From assembly GCA_035480615.1 (NCBI GenBank), contig DATIHO010000116.1:1-20064 (forward strand): a DNA stretch of 20,064 bases, read 5' to 3'. The position numbers were made by a program, and so were the translations under genes. The stretch comes from CAIPFQ01 sp035480615. Lineage in GTDB: Bacteria > Chlamydiota > Chlamydiia > Chlamydiales > SM23-39. The notes under the pieces are model-generated. The model did not search any database. It was not told the origin of the DNA and saw only the letters and a list, made by a program, of their open reading frames with translations. Below are positions 7,385 to 15,207 of this stretch, piece after piece (the stretch's first letter is position 1; each line of letters opens with the position of its first letter).

Positions 7385-7556
7385 ATTCCCGATTCTTCAG
7401 GTTGTTTCGGTATATACTAAAAAAACAATTGCAGAAAAATACCATTTATATTTAAAATGATTGTAATGAATTTAATTTTTATGAAAAAAAATAATATATA
7501 TTATAAATAATTTAAATTAATTAATATTGATTTATTAATCCCTTTATAAAAGGAAG
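7385..7556. promoter_or_regulatory. AT-rich divergent intergenic leader
   Basis: This stretch is almost entirely A and T from about 7418 to 7550, with runs such as AATAATATATATTATAAATAATTT. It must carry the promoter of the gene at 7566, but no -35/-10 pair with proper spacing stands out on the plus strand. Low GC of this kind is common upstream of acquired or silenced genes and effectors; that link is inference only. Confidence 0.35.
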
Positions 7557-7565
7557 ATGGGTTGC

Positions 7566-9215
7566 ATGATAAATACAACAAATTTCAAGTCACAATCAAA
7601 CTGGTCAGACTGGATACAAGAAGATAATTCGGCCACACCCCAACCAAGTGTTGAAAACAGTAGCAGAACAGTCAGGTGGGGGGACAATGACTGGGCGCAA
7701 GAAGATGATTGGGCTACATCCCAACCAAGTTTTGAAAATAAAAATAGCATTTCCAAGAGGGACAATAAAAGAGAACAGCCGCGAACTTACAAAAAACACA
7801 ATTCAGGGAATCGTAATCGATTCCCTTCATCAGCATCTTATTCTCAAAAAAATCCTTCCAAGGTAACTTATGTGAAAAAATCTCAAGAGAGCTCGTTCCC
7901 AAAGAAAAACAAGGACATATCCCCTCCTGAGTTCAACTTTCACTCTAACCTGGGAGACTGGAATCTGCTTGCTTGCCAAATAGCAGAGTCGCCCCCATCA
8001 TGGCTTGCGGAGTGCCCATTGTTAGATGCGCTGGCCGATCCTCCTGAAGTTTTATCATCAGTAGCACAACTCCCCAAGCCGGCCTATAAATTGCTCTCCT
8101 GGCTTTCGTATATTCAATCAAATCTTACAAATTTCGATACGATCCAACAAGAACAACTTGGCCCTATTTTAAATAAATGTGTAGAAGCTCTGAATGCCAT
8201 AAAAGGCGAGGCGGAGAATGATCCTTTTTTCAATCAACTGAAAGATCAGCTCAAAAAAAGTGCTATAGGGATATTAGCCACAGCTTCGAGAGAATATATC
8301 AATCAGGATGGTTTAGCGATAGGGCGAGCTGGACTTGCCGGTTCTGTAGCAAAAGAGGTGCGCGTTGCACGAGAGGCTTTAAGACAACAGATCCCTTATC
8401 TGTCAAACGATCGCCCTCAAAACCCTTTTACTTGGGTAATCGCCAAAGAAAAAGAAACTGAGCGATATTCGATTGCTCGAAGCGGAAGAATTTGGATGCC
8501 GGACTATTTGGAGGAAGTGAATCGGAAACAAAAGGATTGGGAAGATGTATTTGCATCCGATACTTTTCATTTGGCTCCTGTCTCCATTCCCCCTATTACA
8601 ATAGATATTCTGACTGCAATTGGAGCGGAGATTTTAGCCTTTAAAGAATGGACAGGTGATTTAGATATGGTTAGCAGGAATTTTGCCGGGCGAGTCGGTA
8701 ACATTTTCGGGATTCATGATCAAGATCAGAAGCAAGAGTACTTCTTGCGATTCAAAAAATATTTTGAGTTGGCGCTGACTCAAAAAAAATGGAACGATCT
8801 TGAGGCAGTGATGGGCAATAGGAAATGGAGCCACCAAATCAATCTCGCCTCAAAAGATGTAGAGGATATCTTGTCCATTATATCAGATGATGATCCGGTC
8901 ACACCCAAGGCACAAATAACCATGTGGCTTGCTACATTTGCTTGTGGAGAGCCCAAAATCGCCCTAGAGTATTGCCGAGAGCTATCTCTTCTTTCAACAG
9001 AAGAGAAAGAGCAATTGCCTGCGACATTGGGTGAAAGGTTAGAATTGTCCTCTTTTAAGAGCAATCGACAGACGGGCGAAATTGATTCTAAAGTTATTTG
9101 CATAAAATGTCTCCATTCTTGGGTTCTTCTAGAATCTTTCTATTGGGCGATTCGTCAAACTGGTGTGGAGTTAGGAACTATCGAACAGCTAGACGGTTGG
9201 CTGTTTTATATTTGA
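7566..9215 (+). CDS. Unrecognised protein with N-terminal tandem repeat, candidate effector
   Basis: A 549-residue protein not assigned to a family. Its N-terminal region (first 115 residues) is low in complexity and hydrophilic: two copies of a 17-residue unit (DWIQEDNSATPQPSVEN, then DWAQEDDWATSQPSFEN, offset by 27 residues) are followed by a Lys/Arg/Ser/Asn-rich stretch. From about 125 on it is globular, mostly helical, with no membrane segment or signal peptide. The part near residues 340-430 (FKKYFELALTQKKWNDLEAVM) faintly recalls the helical core of RasGEF domains, but this is not enough for a call. ATG at 7566 is preferred over 7557 because AGGAAG (7551-7556) is too close to the latter. 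The gene stands alone behind an AT-rich leader and before yicC. A secreted effector is a guess from layout. Confidence 0.7.
   Translation: MINTTNFKSQSNWSDWIQEDNSATPQPSVENSSRTVRWGDNDWAQEDDWATSQPSFENKNSISKRDNKREQPRTYKKHNSGNRNRFPSSASYSQKNPSKVTYVKKSQESSFPKKNKDISPPEFNFHSNLGDWNLLACQIAESPPSWLAECPLLDALADPPEVLSSVAQLPKPAYKLLSWLSYIQSNLTNFDTIQQEQLGPILNKCVEALNAIKGEAENDPFFNQLKDQLKKSAIGILATASREYINQDGLAIGRAGLAGSVAKEVRVAREALRQQIPYLSNDRPQNPFTWVIAKEKETERYSIARSGRIWMPDYLEEVNRKQKDWEDVFASDTFHLAPVSIPPITIDILTAIGAEILAFKEWTGDLDMVSRNFAGRVGNIFGIHDQDQKQEYFLRFKKYFELALTQKKWNDLEAVMGNRKWSHQINLASKDVEDILSIISDDDPVTPKAQITMWLATFACGEPKIALEYCRELSLLSTEEKEQLPATLGERLELSSFKSNRQTGEIDSKVICIKCLHSWVLLESFYWAIRQTGVELGTIEQLDGWLFYI
7608..7739 (+). 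repeat. Coding tandem repeat, two 51-base units
   Basis: Bases 7608-7658 and 7689-7739 align without gaps at 42 of 51 positions, separated by 30 unrelated bases. Each unit encodes D-W-x-Q-E-D-x-x-A-T-x-Q-P-S-x-E-N. Several differences are synonymous (GCC/GCT, GAAAAC/GAAAAT), so the repeated peptide seems to have been kept after duplication. Confidence 0.8.
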
Positions 9216-9258
9216 CAAAGAACACATTTTCGAGTTACAGTGATCAAAAAGGCTCGAT

Positions 9259-10278
9259 ATGCTTGCTAGCATGACAGGCTTCGGGCGTGCTGTTACCGAT
9301 GCTCCCTTTGGTCAGCTTATCGCCGAAATCCAGTCTGTCAATCGTAAATATCTTGAGATTTTCGTTTCCTTGCCAAAAGAATTCAGCCGATTTGAACAAG
9401 ATGTTCGGTCCTGGATCTCTGCAAAAATAGCAAGGGGACAGGTCTCGGTCAGGCTCTATTTGATCCCGAATGATCAAGCCTCTGTTGCAACACTTCCGGA
9501 TGCAGCTGCTTTAAATGAGATGAAAAAAGGATGGGAAAAAATCGCAAAAAGCTTGGGATATGGTACGGACGCGATCGACTTTAATTTTTTGATGCTTCAC
9601 TCCCCCATCCGCGAAAAGATCCATTTCGCTGAAGATCGCGATGTATCCGATGTGAAAAAATGCATAGAGCAAGCTCTCAGTGGATTATTGGAAATGAAGC
9701 GAAAAGAAGGGAATGCTTTAGTGCGCGATGTGAAACAGCGGTTTGTTAAAATACAAAAACATTTAAAAGAGATCGAACTACAAGCACCACTCGCTGCCCA
9801 GAAGATGCAAAAAAATCTCCTGGCCAAGCTGCAAGACCTAAAACCTGGCGCTCTTTCCCAAAAATTCCAAACACAGGAACCTCGCCAAAGCTCCCGCGGT
9901 TCGAGTCTTGCAAAGCGGGCTAGTGCAGCACAACCCGCTTTACAAGACTTGGGTCCCAAGGCGTGGCAGGAATTTTTGGGAAAGAGCGCTAACAACGAGC
10001 TCGATGACCGGATTGCAAGAGAGCTGATTTTATTTGCCGATAAAGTGGATATTACGGAAGAAATCACAAGATTAAAATCCCATTTCCTTCAATTTCAAGA
10101 GATATTAAAAAGCCAAAAAGAATCGGTTGGACGCAAGATCGATTTTTTGATTCAAGAAATGGGTCGCGAAATCAATACGATCGGCTCCAAATCGCCCGAT
10201 GCGCAAATTTCTCATACCGTGGTGAATATAAAAAGCGAATTAGAAAAAATTCGAGAACAAATACAAAATATCGAGTGA
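9259..10278 (+). CDS. yicC: YicC-family protein with a palindromic in-frame insertion
   Basis: A 339-residue member of the YicC/YloC family, which is tied to RNA turnover (endoribonuclease or RNase adaptor activity has been reported for the family). The N-terminal signature MLASMTGFGRAV and the C-terminal block ADKVDITEEITRLKSHF...VGRKIDFLIQEMGREINTIGSKS...EKIREQIQNIE are intact. Relatives are usually about 290 residues. The excess is explained by residues about 197-244 (GALSQKF...GKSAN), encoded by a 142-base palindrome at 9848-9989, placed between the helical middle and the DUF1732-type C-terminal block. The reading frame stays open throughout. AAAAGG precedes the ATG at 9259. The stop overlaps the gmk start (TGATG), giving the common yicC-gmk-rpoZ order. 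Confidence 0.92.
   Translation: MLASMTGFGRAVTDAPFGQLIAEIQSVNRKYLEIFVSLPKEFSRFEQDVRSWISAKIARGQVSVRLYLIPNDQASVATLPDAAALNEMKKGWEKIAKSLGYGTDAIDFNFLMLHSPIREKIHFAEDRDVSDVKKCIEQALSGLLEMKRKEGNALVRDVKQRFVKIQKHLKEIELQAPLAAQKMQKNLLAKLQDLKPGALSQKFQTQEPRQSSRGSSLAKRASAAQPALQDLGPKAWQEFLGKSANNELDDRIARELILFADKVDITEEITRLKSHFLQFQEILKSQKESVGRKIDFLIQEMGREINTIGSKSPDAQISHTVVNIKSELEKIREQIQNIE
9848..9989. repeat. Palindromic element inserted in frame within yicC
   Basis: The outer arms 9848-9868 and 9969-9989 are perfect 21-base reverse complements (GCGCTCTTTCCCAAAAATTCC). The inner arms 9904-9919 and 9934-9949 pair at 15 of 16 positions, and the apex (GTGCAGCAC) pairs again. Between outer and inner arms lies a less regular internal loop. 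The length, nested palindromy and coding of about 47 extra residues inside a conserved housekeeping protein match the description of Rickettsia palindromic elements. It shares no clear sequence with the palindrome at the window ends. No second copy was seen in the window. Confidence 0.82.
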
Positions 10279-10868
10279 TGAAGCTTTTAGGCGGACTGAG
10301 TCCCGGGTTACTCTTTGTAGTAAGCGCGCCTGCCGGAACGGGAAAAACAACCCTTGTTCGAATGCTGACAGATGAATTTGACTGTGTCATTGAAAGCGTT
10401 TCGTATACCACGCGAAAAATACGGCCGGGAGAAATCGAGGGACGCGATTATTATTTTGTAAGCGTTGTAGAATTTAAGAAAATGGCGGCAACCGGGGAAT
10501 TTTATGAGTATGCTGAAGTTTTCGGAAATTATTACGGGACATCCAAAAAGATAGTTGAAGGGCAATTAAAACAAGGCAATCATGTAATCCTTGTAATCGA
10601 TACACAAGGAGCGCGGATTCTCAAGAAGATTCTGCATGCCGTTTATATTTTTATCCGCCCTCCCAATTTCGAAGAATTAAAAAAACGGCTTCATGGACGC
10701 AAATCAGAGAGCCATGAATCCATTGAAACCCGCCTTTCCTGGGCGGATGAAGAGATCGAAGCATCCAAAAATTATGACTATGTCATTGTAAATGAAAACT
10801 TGACTCTGGCATATGAGATTTTTCGGTCGATTTTTATCGCTGAAGAACATAGAAATCGGTTGAAATAA
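10278..10868 (+). CDS. gmk: Guanylate kinase
   Basis: A 196-residue enzyme that phosphorylates GMP to GDP with ATP in the cytoplasm. The P-loop SAPAGTGKTTL (residues 16-26), the GMP-binding SYTTRKIRPGEIEGRDYYFV and the EYAEVFGNYYGTSKKIVE block are all present, followed by VILVIDTQGA and a lid region KKRLHGRKSESHESIETRL. The ATG at 10278 overlaps the yicC stop; a GTG three bases earlier is the less likely start. Here the usual P-loop Pro-Ser reads Pro-Ala. Translation is probably coupled to yicC. The order gmk, small ORF, metG is that recalled for C. trachomatis CT030-CT032. Confidence 0.96.
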   Translation: MKLLGGLSPGLLFVVSAPAGTGKTTLVRMLTDEFDCVIESVSYTTRKIRPGEIEGRDYYFVSVVEFKKMAATGEFYEYAEVFGNYYGTSKKIVEGQLKQGNHVILVIDTQGARILKKILHAVYIFIRPPNFEELKKRLHGRKSESHESIETRLSWADEEIEASKNYDYVIVNENLTLAYEIFRSIFIAEEHRNRLK

Positions 10869-10890
10869 ACTCTTCTTTCATTTAAACTGT

Positions 10891-11085
10891 ATGTCATTGG
10901 AAAAGGCAATGTATACAGATTCATTAACGACAGAACGTTTAAGAAAAAAGTTCAAAAACAATTTCAATCTCTGCAATTTTGCAATTGAAATTGGCCGCAA
11001 TTTAATCATGAGTGAAAATCAATCTCGATTGGAGGATATTTTAATAGCTGTTGAAAACCGGGCACACAAAGGACCAGTGAAGTAG
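10891..11085 (+). CDS. Small protein, likely RNA polymerase omega-like (CT031 position)
   Basis: A protein of 64 residues (58 if ATG 10909 is used, which has GGAAAAGG just before it). After a basic start (TTERLRKKFKNNFNLCNFAIEIGRNLI) comes an acidic helix (LEDILIAVENRAHKG). The spacing of F-x-L-x-x-x-A, a following helix and A-x-E-x-x-x-G resembles the conserved region of RpoZ, the omega subunit that latches the RNA polymerase beta-prime tail. Its place directly after gmk is where rpoZ sits in E. coli and Bacillus. In Chlamydia the equivalent gene is annotated as hypothetical as far as I recall. Its stop overlaps the metG GTG start by one base. Gene reality is likely; the omega assignment is inference from position and weak similarity. 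Confidence 0.7.
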   Translation: MSLEKAMYTDSLTTERLRKKFKNNFNLCNFAIEIGRNLIMSENQSRLEDILIAVENRAHKGPVK

Positions 11086-12752
11086 TGAAGAGAGTTCTCG
11101 TCACTTCAGCGCTGCCTTATGCAAATGGGCCGCTTCATTTTGGCCATATTGCAGGAGCATATCTTCCAGGGGAATGCTACGCCCGCTATCAAAGATTGCT
11201 GGGCAATGATGTGCTCTATATTTGCGGCTCTGATGAATATGGGGTTGCCATTACTTTGAGCGCGGAGCTTGCGAATAGAACGCCGCGGGAACAGGTGGAT
11301 TTATTCCATGAGATCAATAAAGCTTTTTTTGACAAACTGTGTTTTTCTTTCGATCACTATGGCCGGACGACTTGGCCGGGTCACGTTGCTGTAGTGCAAG
11401 ATTTTTTTCATGCCTTGGACAAAAAGGGGTTGATTGAAGAAAGAACGGAAAACCACCTTTACTCGGAAGTGGAAAAACGATTTCTTGCCGACCGCTATGT
11501 AGTAGGCGTTTGCCCGAAGTGCGGTTTTGAAGAGGCGCGTGGCGATGAGTGCCAACGTTGCGCCGCCTCTTTTGAAGCCACCGATTTAAAACATCCCCGT
11601 TCAAAATTAAGCGGCTCGCCTCTTGTTTTAAAGCCGAGCGCCCATCTTTACCTCCGTTTCGACCGTTTTAAAGATCAGCTCATAGACTGGATCAAAAAGA
11701 AACACTGGAAAGAAAATGTCATCCATTTCGCGATGCGTTACATGGAAGATTTAAAGCCTCGTGCAATTACCCGCGATTCTGAATGGGGGGTACCTGTCCC
11801 GGGCCGTCCGGGAAAAGTTTTTTATGTCTGGTTCGATGCCCCCATCGGCTACATCTCAGCTACAAAAGAATGGGCGGAAAAAATTGGAAAGCCGGATAAA
11901 TGGAAAGATTATTGGCTTCAAAATGAGACACAACTTGTCCAGTTCATCGGCAAAGACAATATTCCATTTCATGCTGTTTTTTTCCCCGCGATGCTCATGG
12001 GACAGGATCTTCGCTATAAACTACCGGATGAAATCCCTGCGAATGAATTCCTGCTTTTGGAAGGGCGGCAATTTTCCAAATCAGAAGGATGGTATATCGA
12101 TTTGGAAAATTTTTTTACTAAATACACAGTAGATCAGGCCCGTTATGCACTCGCCGCAAACGCACCTGAGTCAGCCGATTCTGAATTTAGTTGGAAAGAT
12201 TTTCAAAAACGGTGCAATGCTGAGCTGCTTGGAAAATTTGGGAATTTCATCCATCGCGTCTTGTGTTTCACCAAGGCTCATCTCGCTTCGCAAGTCCCTG
12301 CCCTAAAAACTTTAAAAGACGAAGACCAAAGCTTTTTGGCACAAATCAATCTTCTCATGGAAAAAATTTCGAAATGCTATGCCTCTTTTCATCTTCGCAA
12401 AGCGACACAGCATTTAATGGAATTGGCCCAGCTCGGCAACGCTTATTTCGATGCAAAAAAACCGTGGCTTTCTGCCAAAAATCCAAATCAACAAGAAGAG
12501 ATGGAAACGACCCTCAGCGTTTGCATAACATGCATTTTGAATCTAGCGCTTGCCGCATCCCCAATCATTCCCAAAACGGCTCAAAAAATTTGGGAAATGC
12601 TTGGATTCGATGGCTTGCTTGAAAAACAAAACTGGCAACAAATCCAAAATGGAGACCATTTTGTGAGTAAAACGCTCAGGGAACCTGAGATCCTCTTTCG
12701 AAAAATCGAAAATGAGGAAATTGAAGAGCAAATTACACAGCTTGGGAATTAA
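11085..12752 (+). CDS. metG: Methionyl-tRNA synthetase
   Basis: A 555-residue class I synthetase that charges tRNA-Met. The HIGH motif is HFGH at residues 18-21 within ALPYANGPLHFGHIAG. The connective domain carries a zinc knuckle with Cys143, Cys146, Cys156 and Cys159. GVPVPGRPGKVFYVWFDAPIGY and FIGKDNIPFHAVFFP follow, and KMSKS is FSKSE at 330-334. There is an anticodon-binding helical domain but no C-terminal EMAP/Trbp111 tRNA-binding domain, as in short forms. The start is GTG at 11085, with AAAGGA ten bases upstream and a one-base overlap with the preceding stop. Its 3' end overlaps the convergent small gene by four bases. Confidence 0.97.
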   Translation: MKRVLVTSALPYANGPLHFGHIAGAYLPGECYARYQRLLGNDVLYICGSDEYGVAITLSAELANRTPREQVDLFHEINKAFFDKLCFSFDHYGRTTWPGHVAVVQDFFHALDKKGLIEERTENHLYSEVEKRFLADRYVVGVCPKCGFEEARGDECQRCAASFEATDLKHPRSKLSGSPLVLKPSAHLYLRFDRFKDQLIDWIKKKHWKENVIHFAMRYMEDLKPRAITRDSEWGVPVPGRPGKVFYVWFDAPIGYISATKEWAEKIGKPDKWKDYWLQNETQLVQFIGKDNIPFHAVFFPAMLMGQDLRYKLPDEIPANEFLLLEGRQFSKSEGWYIDLENFFTKYTVDQARYALAANAPESADSEFSWKDFQKRCNAELLGKFGNFIHRVLCFTKAHLASQVPALKTLKDEDQSFLAQINLLMEKISKCYASFHLRKATQHLMELAQLGNAYFDAKKPWLSAKNPNQQEEMETTLSVCITCILNLALAASPIIPKTAQKIWEMLGFDGLLEKQNWQQIQNGDHFVSKTLREPEILFRKIENEEIEEQITQLGN

Positions 12753-12964
12753 GTTACCAAAAAAGCGGCTTTCGCAGCTTGAAAACCATGGAGCACTCCT
12801 TCTTCATACCGAAAAAGAGGATGCATTTCCAATTCAGGGAAATCGTTTGGCTGCAATATATCGTCCTCTGTAACATGAGGGATGATCCGGCGCGCTTCTT
12901 TTAAAAGATGCTGTTTTTGATTTTCTATCAATTCATCGAACAGACAAAGAATCTTTTTTTCCAT
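12749..12964 (-). CDS. Small hypothetical protein downstream of tadA
   Basis: A 71-residue soluble protein (MEKKILCLFDELIENQ...), mainly helical with an acidic middle (TEDDILQPNDFPELE). I do not recognise a family. AGAGGA lies just upstream of the ATG at 12964, and the gene overlaps the tadA 3' end by 32 bases in the same orientation, so it is probably a real third gene of this operon. Its stop overlaps the convergent metG stop. Phrases such as HPLFRYEEGVLHGFQAA are not low complexity, which argues against a chance frame. Confidence 0.65.
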   Translation of the reverse strand: MEKKILCLFDELIENQKQHLLKEARRIIPHVTEDDILQPNDFPELEMHPLFRYEEGVLHGFQAAKAAFLVT

Positions 12965-13418
12965 TGTTCCTCTTTTTCTGGAAAAAGCTAACCATTAAAT
13001 GTGCCGCTTCCGCTTCAAGAATGCCGCGTGTAACATCGATCTCATGCATTGGATGGTGTTGGGTAAAGAGATTTATCCAGCTTCCATTCGCCCCTAAACG
13101 GAGGTCGGGGGCTGCCCACACAAGCCGCTCTACGCGAGAGGCCAATAGCGCGCCGGCGCACATGGGGCAAGGCTCAAGGGTACAGTATAAAGTGGTTTTA
13201 GCAAGACGCCAATTTGCTAAATAGGCCGCGCCCGCAGTCATGCAAATCATCTCCGCATGTGCTGTTGCATCTTGCAGCAGCTCAACTTGATTGTGCCCTC
13301 TTGCAATCACTTTGCCTTCAAAAACCAAAACGGCACCTATCGGTACCTCATCCGCATCAAATGCTTTTTGCGCCTCTTTTAAGGCTTCCCGCATAAACAG
13401 TAAATCAGATTCGATCAT
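12933..13418 (-). CDS. tadA: tRNA-specific adenosine deaminase
   Basis: A 161-residue zinc deaminase converting A34 to inosine in the tRNA-Arg anticodon. HAE at residues 54-56 gives the zinc ligand and proton-shuttling Glu; PCPMC at 83-87 gives the two Cys ligands. VPIGAVLVFEGKVIARGHN and the ALLASRVERLVWAAPDLRLGA strand are family typical. The start overlaps the end of the upstream coiled-coil gene by 14 bases, and no strong ribosome site is visible, so translation is probably coupled. Older chlamydial annotation calls the equivalent CT844 a cytosine deaminase. Confidence 0.95.
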   Translation of the reverse strand: MIESDLLFMREALKEAQKAFDADEVPIGAVLVFEGKVIARGHNQVELLQDATAHAEMICMTAGAAYLANWRLAKTTLYCTLEPCPMCAGALLASRVERLVWAAPDLRLGANGSWINLFTQHHPMHEIDVTRGILEAEAAHLMVSFFQKKRNNGKKDSLSVR

Positions 13419-14070
13419 TTGAAATGAGTTTCTTTTGCAGAGAACGGACCTGGTTTTTCAGCGCTTCCACTTCTGTAGTGTATTTTTTCAACACTCCGGC
13501 AATTTTTCCTTCATATTTTTTTTGGAGCCGTGACAGCTCGCTTGCATGGCGCTCTTTGACCTTTTCAAGGGTTTGTAAATCTTGAAATTCTTTTTCCTCT
13601 GCCTGATCTTGCGCTGCTTCCTGCTCTGCCGCGATGCGGAGTTTTTCAAAGACCGTCTCGGGAAAAACGACCTCGTTCAGGACTGCAAACAGATAAACCG
13701 GAAGATGGCCAAATTGTTCAGCAGACCCTTGAAGAATTTGTTCGCTTTGCTCTTCAGTCAAGCTTTCAATTTCCTCGTAATTTTGAGTCATTTGACTCAA
13801 ATGCCCGGCAAAATGAGAGTAAATTTCACCATGTTTAAACACCCAATGATTGACAATCCACTCGGCTAAATCTGGGTCGGTGCCTTCTAATAAAATTTTT
13901 TCATAGGTTGCAAAAATTTCTTCAGTGGTCAGCCGATTCAATGGCCGGTTCCCAAAATGGGCCTTTGCAAAGGCGGGGCTTGCCGGTAAATGGTCCGTCT
14001 TAATATCCTTTTTGATCGCGCTCAGAACATGAGAAATCCATGGCCGAATGATTTGAAATCCGTTTTTCAT
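13405..14070 (-). CDS. Hypothetical protein with C-terminal coiled coil, upstream of tadA
   Basis: A 221-residue soluble protein of unknown function. Residues to about 150 are a helical globular domain (PWISHVLSAIKKDIKTD, TTEEIFATYEKILLEG, VFKHGEIYSHFAGHL). From about 150 to the end it is a charged heptad-rich coiled coil (QEAAQDQAEEKEF...LQKKYEGKIAGVLKKY...LQKKL). No signal peptide or membrane segment is seen. A longer TTG start at 14085 is possible, but ATG 14070 has AGAAGG five bases before it and is preferred. The neighbour position matches the conserved hypothetical next to tadA in Chlamydia (CT845, from memory). Confidence 0.8.
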   Translation of the reverse strand: MKNGFQIIRPWISHVLSAIKKDIKTDHLPASPAFAKAHFGNRPLNRLTTEEIFATYEKILLEGTDPDLAEWIVNHWVFKHGEIYSHFAGHLSQMTQNYEEIESLTEEQSEQILQGSAEQFGHLPVYLFAVLNEVVFPETVFEKLRIAAEQEAAQDQAEEKEFQDLQTLEKVKERHASELSRLQKKYEGKIAGVLKKYTTEVEALKNQVRSLQKKLISNDRI

Positions 14071-14096
14071 GTATACCTTCTGCAAAGTTGATGGAA

Positions 14097-14125
14097 ATCG
14101 TAGCGTAAAAGAGCCAAAAATTCAA
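14097..14125 (-). promoter_or_regulatory. Putative promoter of the coiled-coil/tadA cluster
   Basis: On the minus strand TTGAAT (plus 14120-14125) and TACGAT (14097-14102) are separated by 17 bases, each matching consensus at four of six positions. The start would be near 14090, about 20 bases before ATG 14070. The region is shared with the divergent permease gene at 14146, for which no promoter was found. Confidence 0.4.
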
Positions 14126-14145
14126 GTATAAGAGCAGACTGTTAG

Positions 14146-15195
14146 ATGAAAATATGGCAACGCTATCTCTTGGGGCATTTAATCCGTACGTTTTCTTTTT
14201 TTCTTATTTGCATTTTAATTTTTTATATTGCGATCGATTTCTCCATGAACGGCGTCCGTTTCCTTTCAAAAGAGACGACTTCCTGGCTGGACATCACAGC
14301 AAATTATTTTCGCCATTTTTCCAAATTCACCTCCCTTTTCTTTTCTCTTTCTTTGCTTTTAGCCATGCTGAGAGTGCTTCTCGATCTAAGCGCCCATAGA
14401 GAAATCATTGCTTTGCAAATGGCCGGCTTACCTTTAAAAAAACTCCTTGCTCCATTCTTTTTTTTCGCGGCGATCCTTGCGGCTGTTATGCTGATAAACT
14501 TCCAATGGATTTCCCCTGATGCGCAGCAAAGCGCTGATCATTTTTACAAGGCTCATTCATCTCATTCCTATCTCAAATCGAAAGTATTCTCTCTCATTTT
14601 GCAAGATGGATCGGAACTCGTTTACCAAAAATTCGATCCTATAGAAAATGAGCTATTCGACGTGTTTTGGATTTGTTCATTCGATAAGATTTGGCATATC
14701 AAGCGTCTTGCCGTCGATTCCTCCCCTCCTGCGGCGAGAGGCGCCGATCTTTTCATCAGAGAGAAAAATGGATCGCTCGAAAAAAGCGATTCTCATGAGC
14801 AGCGGTTTTTTCCTGAAATTTCTTGGCAGCAGGGGGCTATCCTGCAAAACTACGTCCCGTTTGAAAACCGCTCGCTTACGACGCTTTGGCAGCAATCGAG
14901 AGGCAATAGTTCCGATAAACAAAAAAGCGCCGCCCATTTGCATTATAAGCTTGCACAGCCTGTCATCTTGTTTTTAATGATTTTTTTGGCGGCTCCATTT
15001 GCCATCCGCCATTCACGCACTCGGCAATCGCTCGGCTTGATTGCTCTTTCTCTTTTTTCCTTCGTCGGGCTCATGACACTCCTCGACGCCATGCTCATTT
15101 TAGCGGAAAATCAGGTAGTGCCGCCGAAATACGCGATTTGGGCGCCGCTAGTGGTCCTTTTGGGCATTTTCCAATGTGCAAAATCGAGTGTATGA
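14146..15195 (+). CDS. LptF/LptG (YjgP/YjgQ) family permease
   Basis: A 349-residue inner-membrane protein of the lipopolysaccharide export ABC transporter. Its layout fits the family: an N-terminal membrane segment (about 10-32) after MKIWQRYLLGHLIRTF, two more (about 60-85 and 98-118) flanking LSAHREIIALQMAGLPLKKL, which is the coupling-helix region contacting LptB, then a hydrophilic periplasmic jellyroll part and three C-terminal segments (about 265-342) with APFAIRHSRT between them. It cannot be sorted into LptF or LptG by eye. It is divergent from the tadA cluster and ends 12 bases before the carboxypeptidase gene. Confidence 0.85.
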   Translation: MKIWQRYLLGHLIRTFSFFLICILIFYIAIDFSMNGVRFLSKETTSWLDITANYFRHFSKFTSLFFSLSLLLAMLRVLLDLSAHREIIALQMAGLPLKKLLAPFFFFAAILAAVMLINFQWISPDAQQSADHFYKAHSSHSYLKSKVFSLILQDGSELVYQKFDPIENELFDVFWICSFDKIWHIKRLAVDSSPPAARGADLFIREKNGSLEKSDSHEQRFFPEISWQQGAILQNYVPFENRSLTTLWQQSRGNSSDKQKSAAHLHYKLAQPVILFLMIFLAAPFAIRHSRTRQSLGLIALSLFSFVGLMTLLDAMLILAENQVVPPKYAIWAPLVVLLGIFQCAKSSV

Positions 15196-15207
15196 TAACA
15201 TCCATGT

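Noticed and set aside
7378..7418. Plus-strand promoter TTGTCA...TATACT for the orphan gene
   Set aside because: The hexamers are 29 bases apart, far from the 16-18 required, and the first one overlaps the well-supported minus-strand SDR promoter.
9848..9989. The yicC palindrome as another copy of the window-end repeat family
   Set aside because: Neither the arms nor the loop share sequence with the GGCTCAAAAGAACC/loop element; it is a separate palindrome.
9597..10067. 156-codon minus-strand frame opposite yicC, covering the palindromic insert
   Set aside because: Composition rich in Cys, Phe and Ser is typical of antisense frames, and no start signal or family motif is seen; the palindrome explains part of the open frame.
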